DNA from: Dankookia rubra
GTDB taxonomy: Bacteria > Pseudomonadota > Alphaproteobacteria > Acetobacterales > Acetobacteraceae
DNA: 64,000 bases
Direction: 5' to 3'
Assembly: GCF_004355005.1 (NCBI RefSeq)
Contig: NZ_SMSJ01000019.1
Span: forward strand, 29,990-93,989
Shown here: piece after piece, positions 17,426-26,525 of the stretch
Numbering within the stretch: position 1 is the first letter of the stretch
Layout: each line of letters begins with the position of its first letter
Notes under the pieces: generated by a model
What the model saw: only the letters and a program-made list of their open reading frames with translations
What the model was told of the DNA's origin: nothing
The model's database searches: none
Program-made: the position numbers and the translations under genes

Positions 17426-18580
17426 ATGGCGGAACGCCGCATCGGCATCATCATGAACGGCGTCACCGGCCGCATGGGCACCAACCAGCACCTGGTGCGC
17501 TCCATCGCCGCGATCCGCGCCGATGGTGGCGTGCGGCTCGCCAATGGCGACCGGCTGATGCCCGACCCGGTCCTGGTCGGCCGCAACCGCGACAAGCTGG
17601 AAGCGCTGGCCCGCGCGCACAATGTAACGCGCATCTCCACCGACCTCGACGCCTGTCTGGCCGATTCGAAGGACGAGCTCTTCTTCGATGCTGCGACCAC
17701 GCAGCTCCGTGCCGGGCTGATCCGCCAAGCGATTGCCGCCGGCAAGCATATCTATGTGGAGAAGCCGACCGCCGACCGGCTGGAGGATGCGCTGGACGTC
17801 GCCCGCCGTGCCAAGGCAGCCGGGATCAAGCACGGCGTGGTGCAGGACAAGCTGTTCCTGCCAGGCTTGCGAAAGCTGAAGATGGTGATCGACAGCGGCT
17901 TTCTCGGCCGCATCTGCAGCGTGAAAGGGGAGTTCGGCTACTGGGTCTTCGAGGGCGACCTGCAGCCGGCGCAGCGCCCGTCCTGGAACTACAAGGCGGC
18001 CGAGGGCGGCGGCATCATCCTCGATATGCTCTGCCACTGGCGCTACGTGCTGGACAACCTGTTCGGCGAGGTGGAGGCGGTGAGCTGCCTCGGCGCCACG
18101 CATATCCCGGAGCGGATCGGGGAGGACGGCAGGCCGTACCAAGCCGATGTGGACGACGCGGCCTATGCGACCTTCCAGCTCAAGGGTGGTGTCGTGGCCC
18201 ACATCAACAGCAGCTGGGTGACGCGCGTCAGGCGCGACGACCTTGCGACCTTCCAAGTGGACGGCACGCATGGCAGCGCCATCGCCGGCCTGCAGAAGTG
18301 CTGGACGCAGAGTCGCGTCAACACGCCGAAGCCGGTCTGGAATCCCGACATCCCGCAGCCTATCGACTTCTTCGCGGGCTGGCAGGAGGTGCCGAACAGC
18401 CAGGATTATCCGAACGGCTTCCGCGTGCAGTGGGAGATGTTCCTGTGCTACCTCGTCGGCGAGACGCCGATCTTCCCCTGGGACCTGATGGCGGGTGCCA
18501 AGGGCGTGCAGCTGGCGGAGGCGGGGCTGCGGAGCTGGCGCGAGCGGCGCTGGATCGATCTGGAAAAGCTCGAAGCATAA
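17426..18580 (+). CDS. Gfo/Idh/MocA-family dehydrogenase
   Basis: A 384-residue NAD(P)-dependent oxidoreductase. The N-terminal Rossmann fold begins IGIIMNGVTGRMG. The EKP motif (YVEKPTADRLEDALD, near residues 110-125) and the C-terminal alpha/beta domain containing GGGIILDMLCHWRYVLDNL fit the family. The substrate is probably a sugar or polyol. The ATG at 17426 follows GCGGGAGGGAAGC. Repeat copy C and then DUF993 and an isomerase follow on the same strand, giving a plausible catabolic operon. Confidence 0.88.
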   Translation: MAERRIGIIMNGVTGRMGTNQHLVRSIAAIRADGGVRLANGDRLMPDPVLVGRNRDKLEALARAHNVTRISTDLDACLADSKDELFFDAATTQLRAGLIRQAIAAGKHIYVEKPTADRLEDALDVARRAKAAGIKHGVVQDKLFLPGLRKLKMVIDSGFLGRICSVKGEFGYWVFEGDLQPAQRPSWNYKAAEGGGIILDMLCHWRYVLDNLFGEVEAVSCLGATHIPERIGEDGRPYQADVDDAAYATFQLKGGVVAHINSSWVTRVRRDDLATFQVDGTHGSAIAGLQKCWTQSRVNTPKPVWNPDIPQPIDFFAGWQEVPNSQDYPNGFRVQWEMFLCYLVGETPIFPWDLMAGAKGVQLAEAGLRSWRERRWIDLEKLEA

Positions 18581-18583
18581 GGC

Positions 18584-18694
18584 GGGGGGAAGGTATTCCC
18601 CCCGAGCCCCCCATCTATTTTGGGAGTCGGCTGCCGCCACGCGGAGGGTGCCAGACTCACAAAAGGAAAGGGGGGTGCGGGGGTTCTTCCCCGC
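18584..18694 (+). repeat. Intergenic three-module repeat, copy C
   Basis: Begins 4 nt after the Gfo/Idh/MocA stop. The 5' hairpin is GGGGGGAA-GGTA-TTCCCCCC (18584-18603, perfect 8-bp stem). The linker CCCCCCATCTATTTTGGGAG leads to a degenerate central palindrome ending GTGCCAGACTCACAAAA. The 3' hairpin 18677-18694 has stem GCGGGG/CCCCGC. This is the only copy lying between two co-directional genes that probably belong to one operon. Confidence 0.8.
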
Positions 18695-18721
18695 TCTTGC
18701 TTCCTTTGCGGGAGACCGACG

Positions 18722-19879
18722 ATGCCGACCATCATCCTGCCCACCGCGGACGGCCTGAAGCCCTTCACCCTGAGTGCGCCGCGCGCCTTCCCCAAGGCGA
18801 CGCCACCCGTCCCGCGCCTCGCGCTCGCCGCCGCGCATGTCGTGGCCGATCCGCTGGCCGAGCAGGACCCCTGGCTCGACGCCAGGGTCGACTGGGACCG
18901 CACCATCGCCTTCCGCCGGCACCTCTGGTCGCTCGGGCTCGGCGTGGCGGAAGCCATGGACACCGCGCAGCGCGGCATGGGCCTCGACTGGACGGCAGCG
19001 CAGGAGCTGATCCGGCGCAGCCTCGACGCCATGCAGGACATGCCCGGCGCGGTGATGGCCAGCGGCGCGGGCACCGACCACTTGGCACCCGACCCCGACG
19101 TGACCATCGACGACGTCATCCGCGCCTACGAGGAACAGTGTGCCGCGATCGAGCGGATGGGCGGCCGCATCATCCTCATGGCCTCGCGCGCCCTGGCCAG
19201 GGCGGCGCGCGGGCCGGCCGACTACGAACGCGTCTATGCCCGCATCCTGTCGCAGGTGAAGCAGCCGGTGATCATCCACTGGCTGGGCGAGATGTTCGAC
19301 CCCGCGCTCGACGGCTACTGGGGCGAGGCCGACCACTACAAGGCGATGGAGACGGCGCTGGCCGTCATCCGCGACAGCGCCGCCAAGGTGGACGGCGTGA
19401 AGATCAGCCTGCTCGACAAGGAGAAGGAGGTCGCCATGCGCCGCCGGCTGCCGGCCGGCGTGCGGATGTACACCGGAGATGACTTCAACTACCCCGAGCT
19501 TATCGCCGGCGATGCCGAGGGTCATTCCGACGCGCTGCTCGGCATCTTCGACCCAATTGCCCCGGCGGTCGGCGGTGCGCTGGCGGCGCTCTCGGCTAAG
19601 GACCTCGCCGGCTTCCACGCCATCCTGGCGCCAACCGTGCCGCTGTCGCGCCACATCTTCCAGGCGCCGACCCGCTTCTACAAGACCGGCGTGGTCTTCA
19701 TGGCCTGGCTGAACGGCCACCAGGGACACTTCACCATGGTGGGCGGCCAGCAATCCACGCGCAGCATCCGGCATTTCTCCGAGCTGTTCCGGCTGGCCGA
19801 CGTGGCGGGCCTGCTGTCCGACCCGGACCTGGCGGCGGCGCGCATGCGGTCGCTGCTCGCGGTGCACGGCGTCGCATGA
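18722..19879 (+). CDS. DUF993 / dihydrodipicolinate synthase-like protein
   Basis: A 385-residue predicted TIM-barrel protein of the DUF993 family, distantly related to dihydrodipicolinate synthase/N-acetylneuraminate lyase aldolases. Stretches such as QVKQPVIIHWLGEMFDPALDGYWG and VDGVKISLLDKEKE are consistent; the latter would carry the Schiff-base-type Lys (KISLLD). No reaction has been established as far as I know. A ribosome site GGGAGACC lies upstream. The next gene overlaps by 4 nt. The context (dehydrogenase, isomerase) suggests aldol cleavage in sugar breakdown (inference). Confidence 0.8.
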   Translation: MPTIILPTADGLKPFTLSAPRAFPKATPPVPRLALAAAHVVADPLAEQDPWLDARVDWDRTIAFRRHLWSLGLGVAEAMDTAQRGMGLDWTAAQELIRRSLDAMQDMPGAVMASGAGTDHLAPDPDVTIDDVIRAYEEQCAAIERMGGRIILMASRALARAARGPADYERVYARILSQVKQPVIIHWLGEMFDPALDGYWGEADHYKAMETALAVIRDSAAKVDGVKISLLDKEKEVAMRRRLPAGVRMYTGDDFNYPELIAGDAEGHSDALLGIFDPIAPAVGGALAALSAKDLAGFHAILAPTVPLSRHIFQAPTRFYKTGVVFMAWLNGHQGHFTMVGGQQSTRSIRHFSELFRLADVAGLLSDPDLAAARMRSLLAVHGVA

Positions 19880-20694
19880 GCCCGCCCGGTCCGCTGTCGC
19901 TGAACACCGTCACGGTGAAGGAACGCTGGGGCCTTGCCGACTGCATCGAGGGCTGCGCCCGGCACGGCATCCCCGGCATCTCCCCCTGGCGCGACGTGCT
20001 GGCCGCCATGGGCGTCGAGGCTGCGGCGCGGCGGATCCGCGACGCGGGCCTGACAGTCACCGGCCTCTGCCGCGGCGGCATGTTCCCCGCCGCCGAAGCT
20101 ACCGGTCGCGCCGCCGCGATCGAGGACAACCGCCGCGCCATCGCCGAGGCCCAAGCGCTCGGCGCCGCCTGCCTGGTCATGGTCTGCGGCGGCCTGCCGC
20201 CCGGGTCGAAGGATCTGCCCGGCGCGCGGGAGATGGTGCGGGACGGCCTGCACGCCATCCTGGCCGAGGCGCGCGCCGCCGGCGTGACCCTGGCGCTCGA
20301 GCCGCTGCACCCGATGACCTGCGCCGACCGCAGCGTGCTCAGCACGCTCGGCCAGGCGCTCGACCTTTGCGACGAGCTCGGCGCCGGCACTGGCGTCGCG
20401 CTCGACGTCTACCACGTCTGGTGGGACCCGGCGTTGGAACGCGAGATGTCCCGCGCCAAGGGCCGCATCGCCGCCTTCCATGCCTGCGACTGGCTGGTGC
20501 CGACGACCGACCTGGTCTTCGACCGCGGCATGATGGGCGACGGCTGCATCGACATCCCGCGCATCCGGGCGCTGGCGGAAGCGGCGGGCTACCGCGGCTT
20601 CGTCGAGGTCGAGCTGCTGTCGAGGCGCTGGTGGGCGGAGGACCCGGACGAGGTGCTGCGCCTGATCAAGGCGCGGCACGCGACGGCGTGTTGA
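19876..20694 (+). CDS. Sugar phosphate isomerase/epimerase-family TIM barrel
   Basis: A 272-residue AP-endonuclease-2-like TIM barrel. Metal-ligand-bearing strands are seen at VTLALEPLHPM (Glu), GVALDVYHVWWDP (Asp, His), IAAFHACDW (His) and GFVEVELLSRRWW (Glu). The start ATGA overlaps the DUF993 stop, so translation is coupled. It probably isomerises or epimerises a keto-sugar or polyol intermediate in the pathway formed with the upstream dehydrogenase and DUF993. The specific substrate cannot be assigned. Confidence 0.85.
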   Translation: MSPPGPLSLNTVTVKERWGLADCIEGCARHGIPGISPWRDVLAAMGVEAAARRIRDAGLTVTGLCRGGMFPAAEATGRAAAIEDNRRAIAEAQALGAACLVMVCGGLPPGSKDLPGAREMVRDGLHAILAEARAAGVTLALEPLHPMTCADRSVLSTLGQALDLCDELGAGTGVALDVYHVWWDPALEREMSRAKGRIAAFHACDWLVPTTDLVFDRGMMGDGCIDIPRIRALAEAAGYRGFVEVELLSRRWWAEDPDEVLRLIKARHATAC

Positions 20695-20704
20695 GCGGCG
20701 GGGT

Positions 20705-21955
20705 TCAGCGCCCCGCCATCGCCTCCAACACCGGCAGCAGATGCGGCCGGAGCCCGGCGAAGTTCTCGCTCATCGGGAAATGACCGAGGCCCGGCATGAT
20801 CACTGCCGTCGCGCCCGGAATCGCCGCCGCGGTCGCCCTTGTATCCTCCGGCCGGCAGGAATAGTCGAACTCGCCGCACAGCAAGGCAACCGGGCAGCGC
20901 GCGGTGTCGATGCGGGCGAGCTTGCCGCGGAGGTCGCCCTCCTCGGCGTAAAAATGCAGGTCGCCGCGGAACACGCCGGGGCCGCCCTGCATGTAGTGCC
21001 ATAGCGTCTCCCATTTCCCCGCCTCGGGGGCGGTAGGGCCGACCAGCCCCGAGACCATCGCGCCGCAGACCTCGCCGCCATGGATGCGCGCGTGGTGCAA
21101 CACCGAAAGGTCGTAGTAGCTGCCCGTGAAGGCGCTGCCCTGCAGGCCGATGACGCCGCGCAGCGCATCCGGATGCTCCGCCGCCAAGTCCAGCACGATC
21201 CGCCCGCCGATGGAGCAGCCCATGACGACCGGCCGGTCGAGCCTGAGCGCCCGCGCCACCGCCATCACCAGCCCGGTATAGCCGGCGGTGGTCAGCCGGT
21301 ATTCCTCGCCCTCCCAGCCCGCGGGCGGGGAGGACTTGCCATGCCAGGGCATGTCGAAGGCGATGCAGCGGAAGCGTTGCGTGATCTCCGTGTCGTTCAG
21401 CAGGTCGCGCCATTGCCGTCCGTCGCTGCCGGCGGTGTGCAGCAGCAGCAGTGGCACGCCCTCGCCGGCCTCCTCGACATAGACGCGGTGCGGCCGGCCT
21501 TCGATGTCCATCCGCAGGTAGCGGCCGGTCACCGGCTCGAAGGACGGCTTGCCCCAGGGGGCAGCGGGCGCCGCGGGCTTCGCCGGCGCCGGGCCCTGGC
21601 GCAGCAGCGCCAGCGCGCCCTTGAACCAGGCGAGGTGGGCGAAGAAGGTGGTGGTGTCGCCCTCGATCCGCAGCGCGCCCTGGCGGCGCAGCGCCAGCAG
21701 GTCGTGCCAACCGGGTACCGGGGCGGGGGCGAGAAAGCGCGCCATGCCCTCGGCGGTGATGCGCAGCGCCAGGGTGAAAGCGGGCAGCACGAAGGGGCCG
21801 CGCTGCAGCGCCGCCACCTCGCCGCGTCGGATCGAGGCCAGCCAAGCCTTGTCGCCGATCTCGATCAGCACATCGGCATCCAGCGTGCGGCCACGGCGTT
21901 CCAGCGCCGCCTCGGCCGCCACGCGCGTCGGCCATGCGGCCATCGCCTGATCCAT
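20705..21955 (-). CDS. SCP2-like / alpha-beta hydrolase fusion
   Basis: A 416-residue protein with two parts. Residues 1-120 resemble an SCP2 sterol-carrier-like domain (DADVLIEIGDKAWLASIRRG, later GALRIEGDTTTFFAHLAWFK). Residues 140-416 are an alpha/beta hydrolase with nucleophile elbow GCSIGG, acid Asp in CGEFDYSC and His in GLGHFPMSEN. The fold calls are by pattern. It probably hydrolyses a hydrophobic ester or C-C bond. It is convergent with the isomerase and divergent from the ABC solute-binding protein across about 120 nt. Confidence 0.78.
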   Translation of the reverse strand: MDQAMAAWPTRVAAEAALERRGRTLDADVLIEIGDKAWLASIRRGEVAALQRGPFVLPAFTLALRITAEGMARFLAPAPVPGWHDLLALRRQGALRIEGDTTTFFAHLAWFKGALALLRQGPAPAKPAAPAAPWGKPSFEPVTGRYLRMDIEGRPHRVYVEEAGEGVPLLLLHTAGSDGRQWRDLLNDTEITQRFRCIAFDMPWHGKSSPPAGWEGEEYRLTTAGYTGLVMAVARALRLDRPVVMGCSIGGRIVLDLAAEHPDALRGVIGLQGSAFTGSYYDLSVLHHARIHGGEVCGAMVSGLVGPTAPEAGKWETLWHYMQGGPGVFRGDLHFYAEEGDLRGKLARIDTARCPVALLCGEFDYSCRPEDTRATAAAIPGATAVIMPGLGHFPMSENFAGLRPHLLPVLEAMAGR

Positions 21956-22076
21956 GGGCGTTTCCTCCTGTCCCTTGCGGGCAGGCTATCGCCGGGGCGG
22001 CTCGCGGTCACGCGGCTTGCCGGCCGGCGCGGCATACCGTTAGCGTTGCGCAGCGGACCAACCGCGGGAGGAAAGC

Positions 22077-23417
22077 ATGACGGACCCCAGGATGCCCCGG
22101 CCCGGCCGGCGCGGGGCCATGGCGCTGGGCGCCGGGCTGCTCGTCGGCGGCGCCCTGCCGGCCCGCGCCATCACCAGGGCCGACGTGAAGCCGCCGGGCT
22201 TCCCGCTGGAACGCGGCGCGAAGCTGCGGGTCCTCCGCCCCGCCAAGTACATCGACCCGGACGAGGCGATCTTCAACGCCAATACCCGCCGCTTCACCGA
22301 GCAGACCGGGATCGAGGTCCGCGTCGACTACGTGAACTGGCCGGACATGCCGGTGCAGGTCGCGGTCGCCACCAATACGGGGCAGGGGGCCGATGTCCTC
22401 ATCGGCTTCAGCGCCGACCCGCACCTCTATGCCGACAAGCTGCTCGAGGTCACCGACCTCGCCGACTATCTCGGCGCGAAGTACGGCGGCTGGTACGAAC
22501 TGGCGGAGACCTATGGACGGCGCTGGAAGTCGAAGTCCTGGCTCGGCCTGCCGATGGGCGGCACCACCGGGCCGGTGGTCTACCGCAAGTCCTGGGTGAA
22601 GGAGGCCGGGTTCGACGGCATCCCGAACGACCTCGGCGAATTCCTCAAGCTCTGCCAGGGGTTGAAGCGCATCGGCCATCCCTGCGGCTTCGCGCTGAGC
22701 CACGCTCCGGGGGACGCGCCGGGCTATGCCAACTGGCTGCTCTGGTCGCATGGTGCGTCGCTGGTCGATGAGGACGGCAAGGTCACGCTGGACAGCCCGG
22801 CGACGGCGCGGGCGCTCGACTATGCGAAGGCGATGCAGGAGACGATGGTCGCCGGGACCATGGCCTGGAACGGCGTCAGCAACAACCGCGCCTTCATCTC
22901 CGGCGAGATCGGCCTGACCCAGAACGGCGTCTCGGTCTATTACTCGCTGAAGACCGCGGCCGACGCGGCGCAGAACGCCATCGCCGCCGATACCGACCAT
23001 GCGGAGATGCCCTATGGCGCCGCGAAGAAGGCGCCGGAGACGGCGCTGACGCTTTGCGCCATGGTGCCGAAATACACCAAGGTGCCGAATGCGGCGAAGG
23101 AGTACATCCGCTTCATGATGGAGGCGGAGCAGTACGACCCCTGGCTGACTGGCTGCCTCGGCTACTGGTCGCAGCCGCTGAAGGCCTATGCGCAGAGCGC
23201 GGTCTGGGCCTTCGACCCCAAGCTGAAGGTCTATAGCGACGCCATGGATACCCCGTTCTACGAGGGCTATCGTGGCCCGATCACCCCGGCTGCCGGCGCA
23301 GTCGGGGAGAACTGGGTCGTCGTCGACATGTTCGCCCGCGTCGTCACCGGCCAGCAGAGCCCGGCCGAGAGCATGCGGGAAGCGCAGCGCGCGGCGCGGC
23401 GTTGGTACAAGACCTAG
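22077..23417 (+). CDS. ABC transporter extracellular solute-binding protein
   Basis: A 446-residue family-1-type (sugar/polyol) solute-binding protein. The N-terminus carries an RR-containing signal peptide (RRGAMALGAGLLVGGALPAR) that may be Tat-dependent. The mature part has ITRADVKPPGFPLERGAKLR and the typical ENWVVVDMFARVVTGQQSPA near the C-terminus. There is no permease or ATPase gene in the window, so it is an orphan or partners with a distant system. Ribosome site GGGAGGAAAGC. It probably captures the substrate of the neighbouring catabolic genes (inference). Confidence 0.88.
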   Translation: MTDPRMPRPGRRGAMALGAGLLVGGALPARAITRADVKPPGFPLERGAKLRVLRPAKYIDPDEAIFNANTRRFTEQTGIEVRVDYVNWPDMPVQVAVATNTGQGADVLIGFSADPHLYADKLLEVTDLADYLGAKYGGWYELAETYGRRWKSKSWLGLPMGGTTGPVVYRKSWVKEAGFDGIPNDLGEFLKLCQGLKRIGHPCGFALSHAPGDAPGYANWLLWSHGASLVDEDGKVTLDSPATARALDYAKAMQETMVAGTMAWNGVSNNRAFISGEIGLTQNGVSVYYSLKTAADAAQNAIAADTDHAEMPYGAAKKAPETALTLCAMVPKYTKVPNAAKEYIRFMMEAEQYDPWLTGCLGYWSQPLKAYAQSAVWAFDPKLKVYSDAMDTPFYEGYRGPITPAAGAVGENWVVVDMFARVVTGQQSPAESMREAQRAARRWYKT

Positions 23418-23487
23418 CCGCCCGGTCGTCCGCAGGCAAAGCCGAAGGACGTGAACCGGCCGGCCAAACATGAGAGAGGCCACGTCC

Positions 23488-24366
23488 ATGCTCACCCAGG
23501 CCCAGAAGGACGAATACGACCGCGTCGGCGCCATCGTGGTGCCGGACGTCCTCAGCCCGGCCGAGGTCGCCGAGCTGCGCGCGGTGACCGACGGCTTCGT
23601 CGAGCGCGCCCGCGCGATCACCGCGCATGACGCGATCTACGACCTTGAGGACAGCCACACCCCGGCGCAGCCCCGCGTCCGCCGCATCAAGGCGCCGCAC
23701 CTGCACCACGCGGCCTATGCGGCGCTGGTGCGGCACCCGAAGATCGTCGCGGTGCTGCAGGACCTCTGGGGTCCCGACATCCGCTTCGACACGGCGAAGC
23801 TGAACCTGAAATCGGCCGGCTTCGGCGCCGCCGTCGAATGGCACCAGGACTGGGCCTTCTACCCCCATACCAACGATGACCTGGCCGCGGTCGGCGTGAT
23901 GATGGACGACATGGAGCTGGAGAACGGCCCGCTGCTGATCATCCCCGGCAGCCACAAGGACCCGGTGGTGCACGACCATCATGGGGAGGATGGCCGCTTC
24001 TGCGGCGCCATGGATCCCGGGAAGAAGGAAGTGGACTACCGCGCCGCGGTGCCGCTGACCGGGAAGGCGGGGTCGATCACCGTGCACCACGTGCGGGCGG
24101 TGCATGGCTCGGCGCCGAATACCTCGAACCGCGACCGGCGGCTGCTGCTGTTCCAGTTCCGCGCCGCGGATGCCTGGCCGCTGCTCGGCTTTCCCGAGGG
24201 GATGGAGGCCTATGACCGGCTGATGGTCGCGGGCAAGCCGACCCTGACGCCGCGGCTCACCCCGGTGCCGGTCAAGCTGCCGCTGCCGCCGGCGGCGAAG
24301 CAGGGCTCGATCTACGAGAACCAGAAGGGGCTGAAGAACCGCTTCTTCGCCGCCGCCGCGGAATGA
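23488..24366 (+). CDS. Phytanoyl-CoA dioxygenase-family protein
   Basis: A 292-residue Fe(II)/2-oxoglutarate dioxygenase of the PhyH family. The facial triad is visible as WHQDWAFYP (HxD, about residues 120-122) and HHVRAVHGSAPNTSNRDRR (distal His plus the 2OG-binding Arg). The start at 23488 is preferred because GAGAGAGG lies 8 nt upstream; an ATG at 23470 is in frame. The substrate is unknown: members hydroxylate fatty acyl-CoA, amino acids or small metabolites. It follows the solute-binding protein by about 70 nt and may be co-transcribed. Confidence 0.87.
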   Translation: MLTQAQKDEYDRVGAIVVPDVLSPAEVAELRAVTDGFVERARAITAHDAIYDLEDSHTPAQPRVRRIKAPHLHHAAYAALVRHPKIVAVLQDLWGPDIRFDTAKLNLKSAGFGAAVEWHQDWAFYPHTNDDLAAVGVMMDDMELENGPLLIIPGSHKDPVVHDHHGEDGRFCGAMDPGKKEVDYRAAVPLTGKAGSITVHHVRAVHGSAPNTSNRDRRLLLFQFRAADAWPLLGFPEGMEAYDRLMVAGKPTLTPRLTPVPVKLPLPPAAKQGSIYENQKGLKNRFFAAAAE

Positions 24367-24407
24367 TTGCCGGGGTTTAACCCGCGGGAACGAAACGAAG
24401 CCCGGCC

Positions 24408-24833
24408 ATGCGGCGTTCCCGCCGTATGGCCGAATCATCTCCCTTCGCCCGCGCCGCACAATGGGCCTCGCACCAGGCCGGGCGGTCCTGGGCCTTCATC
24501 ACGGCGGTTGTCGTCGTGGTGGTTTGGGCGGTGACCGGGCCGATCTTCGGCTTCTCCGACACTTGGCAGCTGGTGATCAACACCGGCACGACCATCATCA
24601 CCTTCCTGATGGTCTTCCTGATCCAGCACGCCCAGAACCGGGACACCCAGGCTATTCACGTGAAGCTGGACGAACTAATCCGGGCCACCAAGGGTGCGCA
24701 CAACCGGCTCATCGCGCTGGAGGACCAGAGCGAGGAGGAGCTGGCGGCGGCCAGGCTGGAGCTGCGGCGGGTGGCCGATGCGGGAAATGCCGCGGCCGAG
24801 CAGGCGAAACGGCTGGTGGAGGCGAAGCGATAG
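24408..24833 (+). CDS. Low-affinity iron permease family membrane protein
   Basis: A 141-residue protein of the low-affinity iron permease family. Two membrane helices lie at about 27-45 and 54-73 around the conserved [21 protein letters not shown] cytoplasmic helical tail starts [20 protein letters not shown] and ends in a predicted coiled coil. Bacterial homologues are annotated by similarity to yeast Fet4-like proteins; iron transport is not established. ATG 24426 is an alternative start. It precedes lutB by 61 nt. Confidence 0.85.
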   Translation: MRRSRRMAESSPFARAAQWASHQAGRSWAFITAVVVVVVWAVTGPIFGFSDTWQLVINTGTTIITFLMVFLIQHAQNRDTQAIHVKLDELIRATKGAHNRLIALEDQSEEELAAARLELRRVADAGNAAAEQAKRLVEAKR

Positions 24834-24894
24834 CCATCGCCCCCTGACCAGCGGAGCCCGAGGCGCTACATACGGGGAAGACAGGAGCTCGCCC

Positions 24895-26328
24895 GTGGTC
24901 GCCATCACCTCGCCCGCCTTCAAGGAGAACGCCGCCCGCGCCCTGGCCGATCCCGGCCTGCAGAAGGCGCTCGGTACCGCCAAGGGCGCCTTCCTGCAGC
25001 GCCGCGCCCAGGCCGTTGCCAACCTGCCGGAATTCGAGCGGCTTCGGGAGATCGGCCGCGACATCAAGAACCACACGCTGGCCAACCTCGACTTCTACCT
25101 CGATGCCTATGAGGCAAAGGTGCTGGCCGCCGGCGGCATGGTGCATTGGTGCTCAACCCCCGATGATGCCCGGGCCGTGGTGCTGGAGATCTGCCGCAAG
25201 GCCGGGGCGAAGACCGTCACCAAGGGCAAGTCGATGATCTCCGAGGAACTCGGGATCAACGCCCACCTGGAAGCCAACGGCATCCGCCCGGTCGAGACCG
25301 ACCTCGGCGAGTACATCCTGCAGCTCCGCCAGGAGCACCCCAGCCACATCATCGCCCCCGCCTTCCACCTGAACCGGGAGGACTGGGAAGCCGATTTCCG
25401 CCGCCTGCATACAGACCTGCCGGCCGACCGCGTCTTCGCCGAGCGCCGCGACATCCTGGCCGAGGCCCGGACCAAGCTGCGGGAGAAGTTCCTGCAGGCC
25501 GATGTCGGCATCACCGGCGCCAATTTCCTGATCGCCGAGACCGGCAGCAGCGTCATCGTCACCAATGAGGGCAATGGTGACCTGACCCAGACCCTGCCAC
25601 GGGTGCATATCGCGCTCGCCAGCATCGAGAAGGTAGTCCCGACGCTGGAGGACGCGACCAGCCTGCTGCGGCTGCTGGCGCGCTCGGCCACCGGACAGGA
25701 TTTCTCGGTCTACACCACCTTTTCCACCGGCGCCCGGCGGGAGGCCGACCTCGACGGGCCGGAGGAGTACCACGTGGTGCTCATCGATGGCGGCCGGTCC
25801 AACATGCTCGGCACCGACTTCCAGGAGATGCTGCGCTGCATCCGCTGCGCCGCCTGCATGAACCACTGCCCGGTCTATGGCGCGGTCGGCGGGCATGCCT
25901 ATGGCTGGGTCTATCCTGGGCCGATGGGCTCGGTGCTGACGCCCAGCCTGGTCGGCATCGACAAGACCGGGCTGCTGCCCAATGCCTCCACCTTCTGCGG
26001 CCGTTGCGAGAGCGTCTGCCCGGTGAAGATTCCTTTGCCGAAGCTCATGCGCCATTGGCGGGAGCGGGAGTTCGAGCGGCACCTGACGCCGACGGCCCAG
26101 CGCAGCAACCTGAACCTCTGGGCTTGGTTCGCCCGGCGTCCCAACGCCTATCGCTGGGCGACCCGGGCAGCGATCGGCGCGCTCGGCCTGCTCGGGCGCG
26201 GCAAAGGCGCCTTCCGCTCCCTGCCGCTGGCCGGCGGCTGGACCGAGGGACGCGACCTGCCGGCGCCGGAGCCGGGCGGCACCTTCATGGCCCGCTACGC
26301 CCGGCAGCAGCGGGGAGCGCGGCGGTGA
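24895..26328 (+). CDS. lutB: LutB-like lactate-utilisation iron-sulfur protein
   Basis: A 477-residue LutB/LldF-type protein, part of the non-flavin L-lactate oxidation complex. An N-terminal LUD domain spans about residues 60-300 (contains GANFLIAETGSSVIVTNEGN). A ferredoxin-type region carries CIRCAACMNHCPVYG and CGRCESVCPVKIP, giving two [4Fe-4S] sets. A C-terminal helical domain follows. The GTG at 24895 has AGGAG 8 nt upstream. The stop overlaps the next start (GTGA). No lutA lies upstream, where the canonical operon would have it. Confidence 0.92.
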   Translation: MVAITSPAFKENAARALADPGLQKALGTAKGAFLQRRAQAVANLPEFERLREIGRDIKNHTLANLDFYLDAYEAKVLAAGGMVHWCSTPDDARAVVLEICRKAGAKTVTKGKSMISEELGINAHLEANGIRPVETDLGEYILQLRQEHPSHIIAPAFHLNREDWEADFRRLHTDLPADRVFAERRDILAEARTKLREKFLQADVGITGANFLIAETGSSVIVTNEGNGDLTQTLPRVHIALASIEKVVPTLEDATSLLRLLARSATGQDFSVYTTFSTGARREADLDGPEEYHVVLIDGGRSNMLGTDFQEMLRCIRCAACMNHCPVYGAVGGHAYGWVYPGPMGSVLTPSLVGIDKTGLLPNASTFCGRCESVCPVKIPLPKLMRHWREREFERHLTPTAQRSNLNLWAWFARRPNAYRWATRAAIGALGLLGRGKGAFRSLPLAGGWTEGRDLPAPEPGGTFMARYARQQRGARR

Positions 26329-26525
26329 GCGACGGACCGGACAGCCTGATAATGGTCTATCTGCGACGGCTCGACGAAAGGATGGATCGGGTCACAGCTG
26401 ATGTGCAGGAGGTGAAGGCCCGCATGACCTCGGTCGAGCAGCAGGTCGCCAACCTCGCCGCCACCCAGGCCAGCCAATACGCCATCCTCTCCACCCGGCT
26501 TGACCTCGTGGAGCCCGCGCGATGA
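26325..26525 (+). CDS. Coiled-coil microprotein between lutB and lutC
   Basis: A 66-residue frame starting GTG inside the lutB stop codon (GTGA) and ending in a TGA shared with the lutC ATGA. Both junctions therefore have coupled-translation geometry. The product (SLIMVYLRRLDERMDRVTAD, then VQEVKARMTSVEQQVANLAA) is a heptad-patterned helix without transmembrane or metal-binding features. Similar short coiled-coil proteins are common in alphaproteobacteria, but I cannot assign a function. It may tether or oligomerise the Lut proteins (inference). The sequence here is non-repetitive and codon-like. Confidence 0.72.
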   Translation: MSDGPDSLIMVYLRRLDERMDRVTADVQEVKARMTSVEQQVANLAATQASQYAILSTRLDLVEPAR

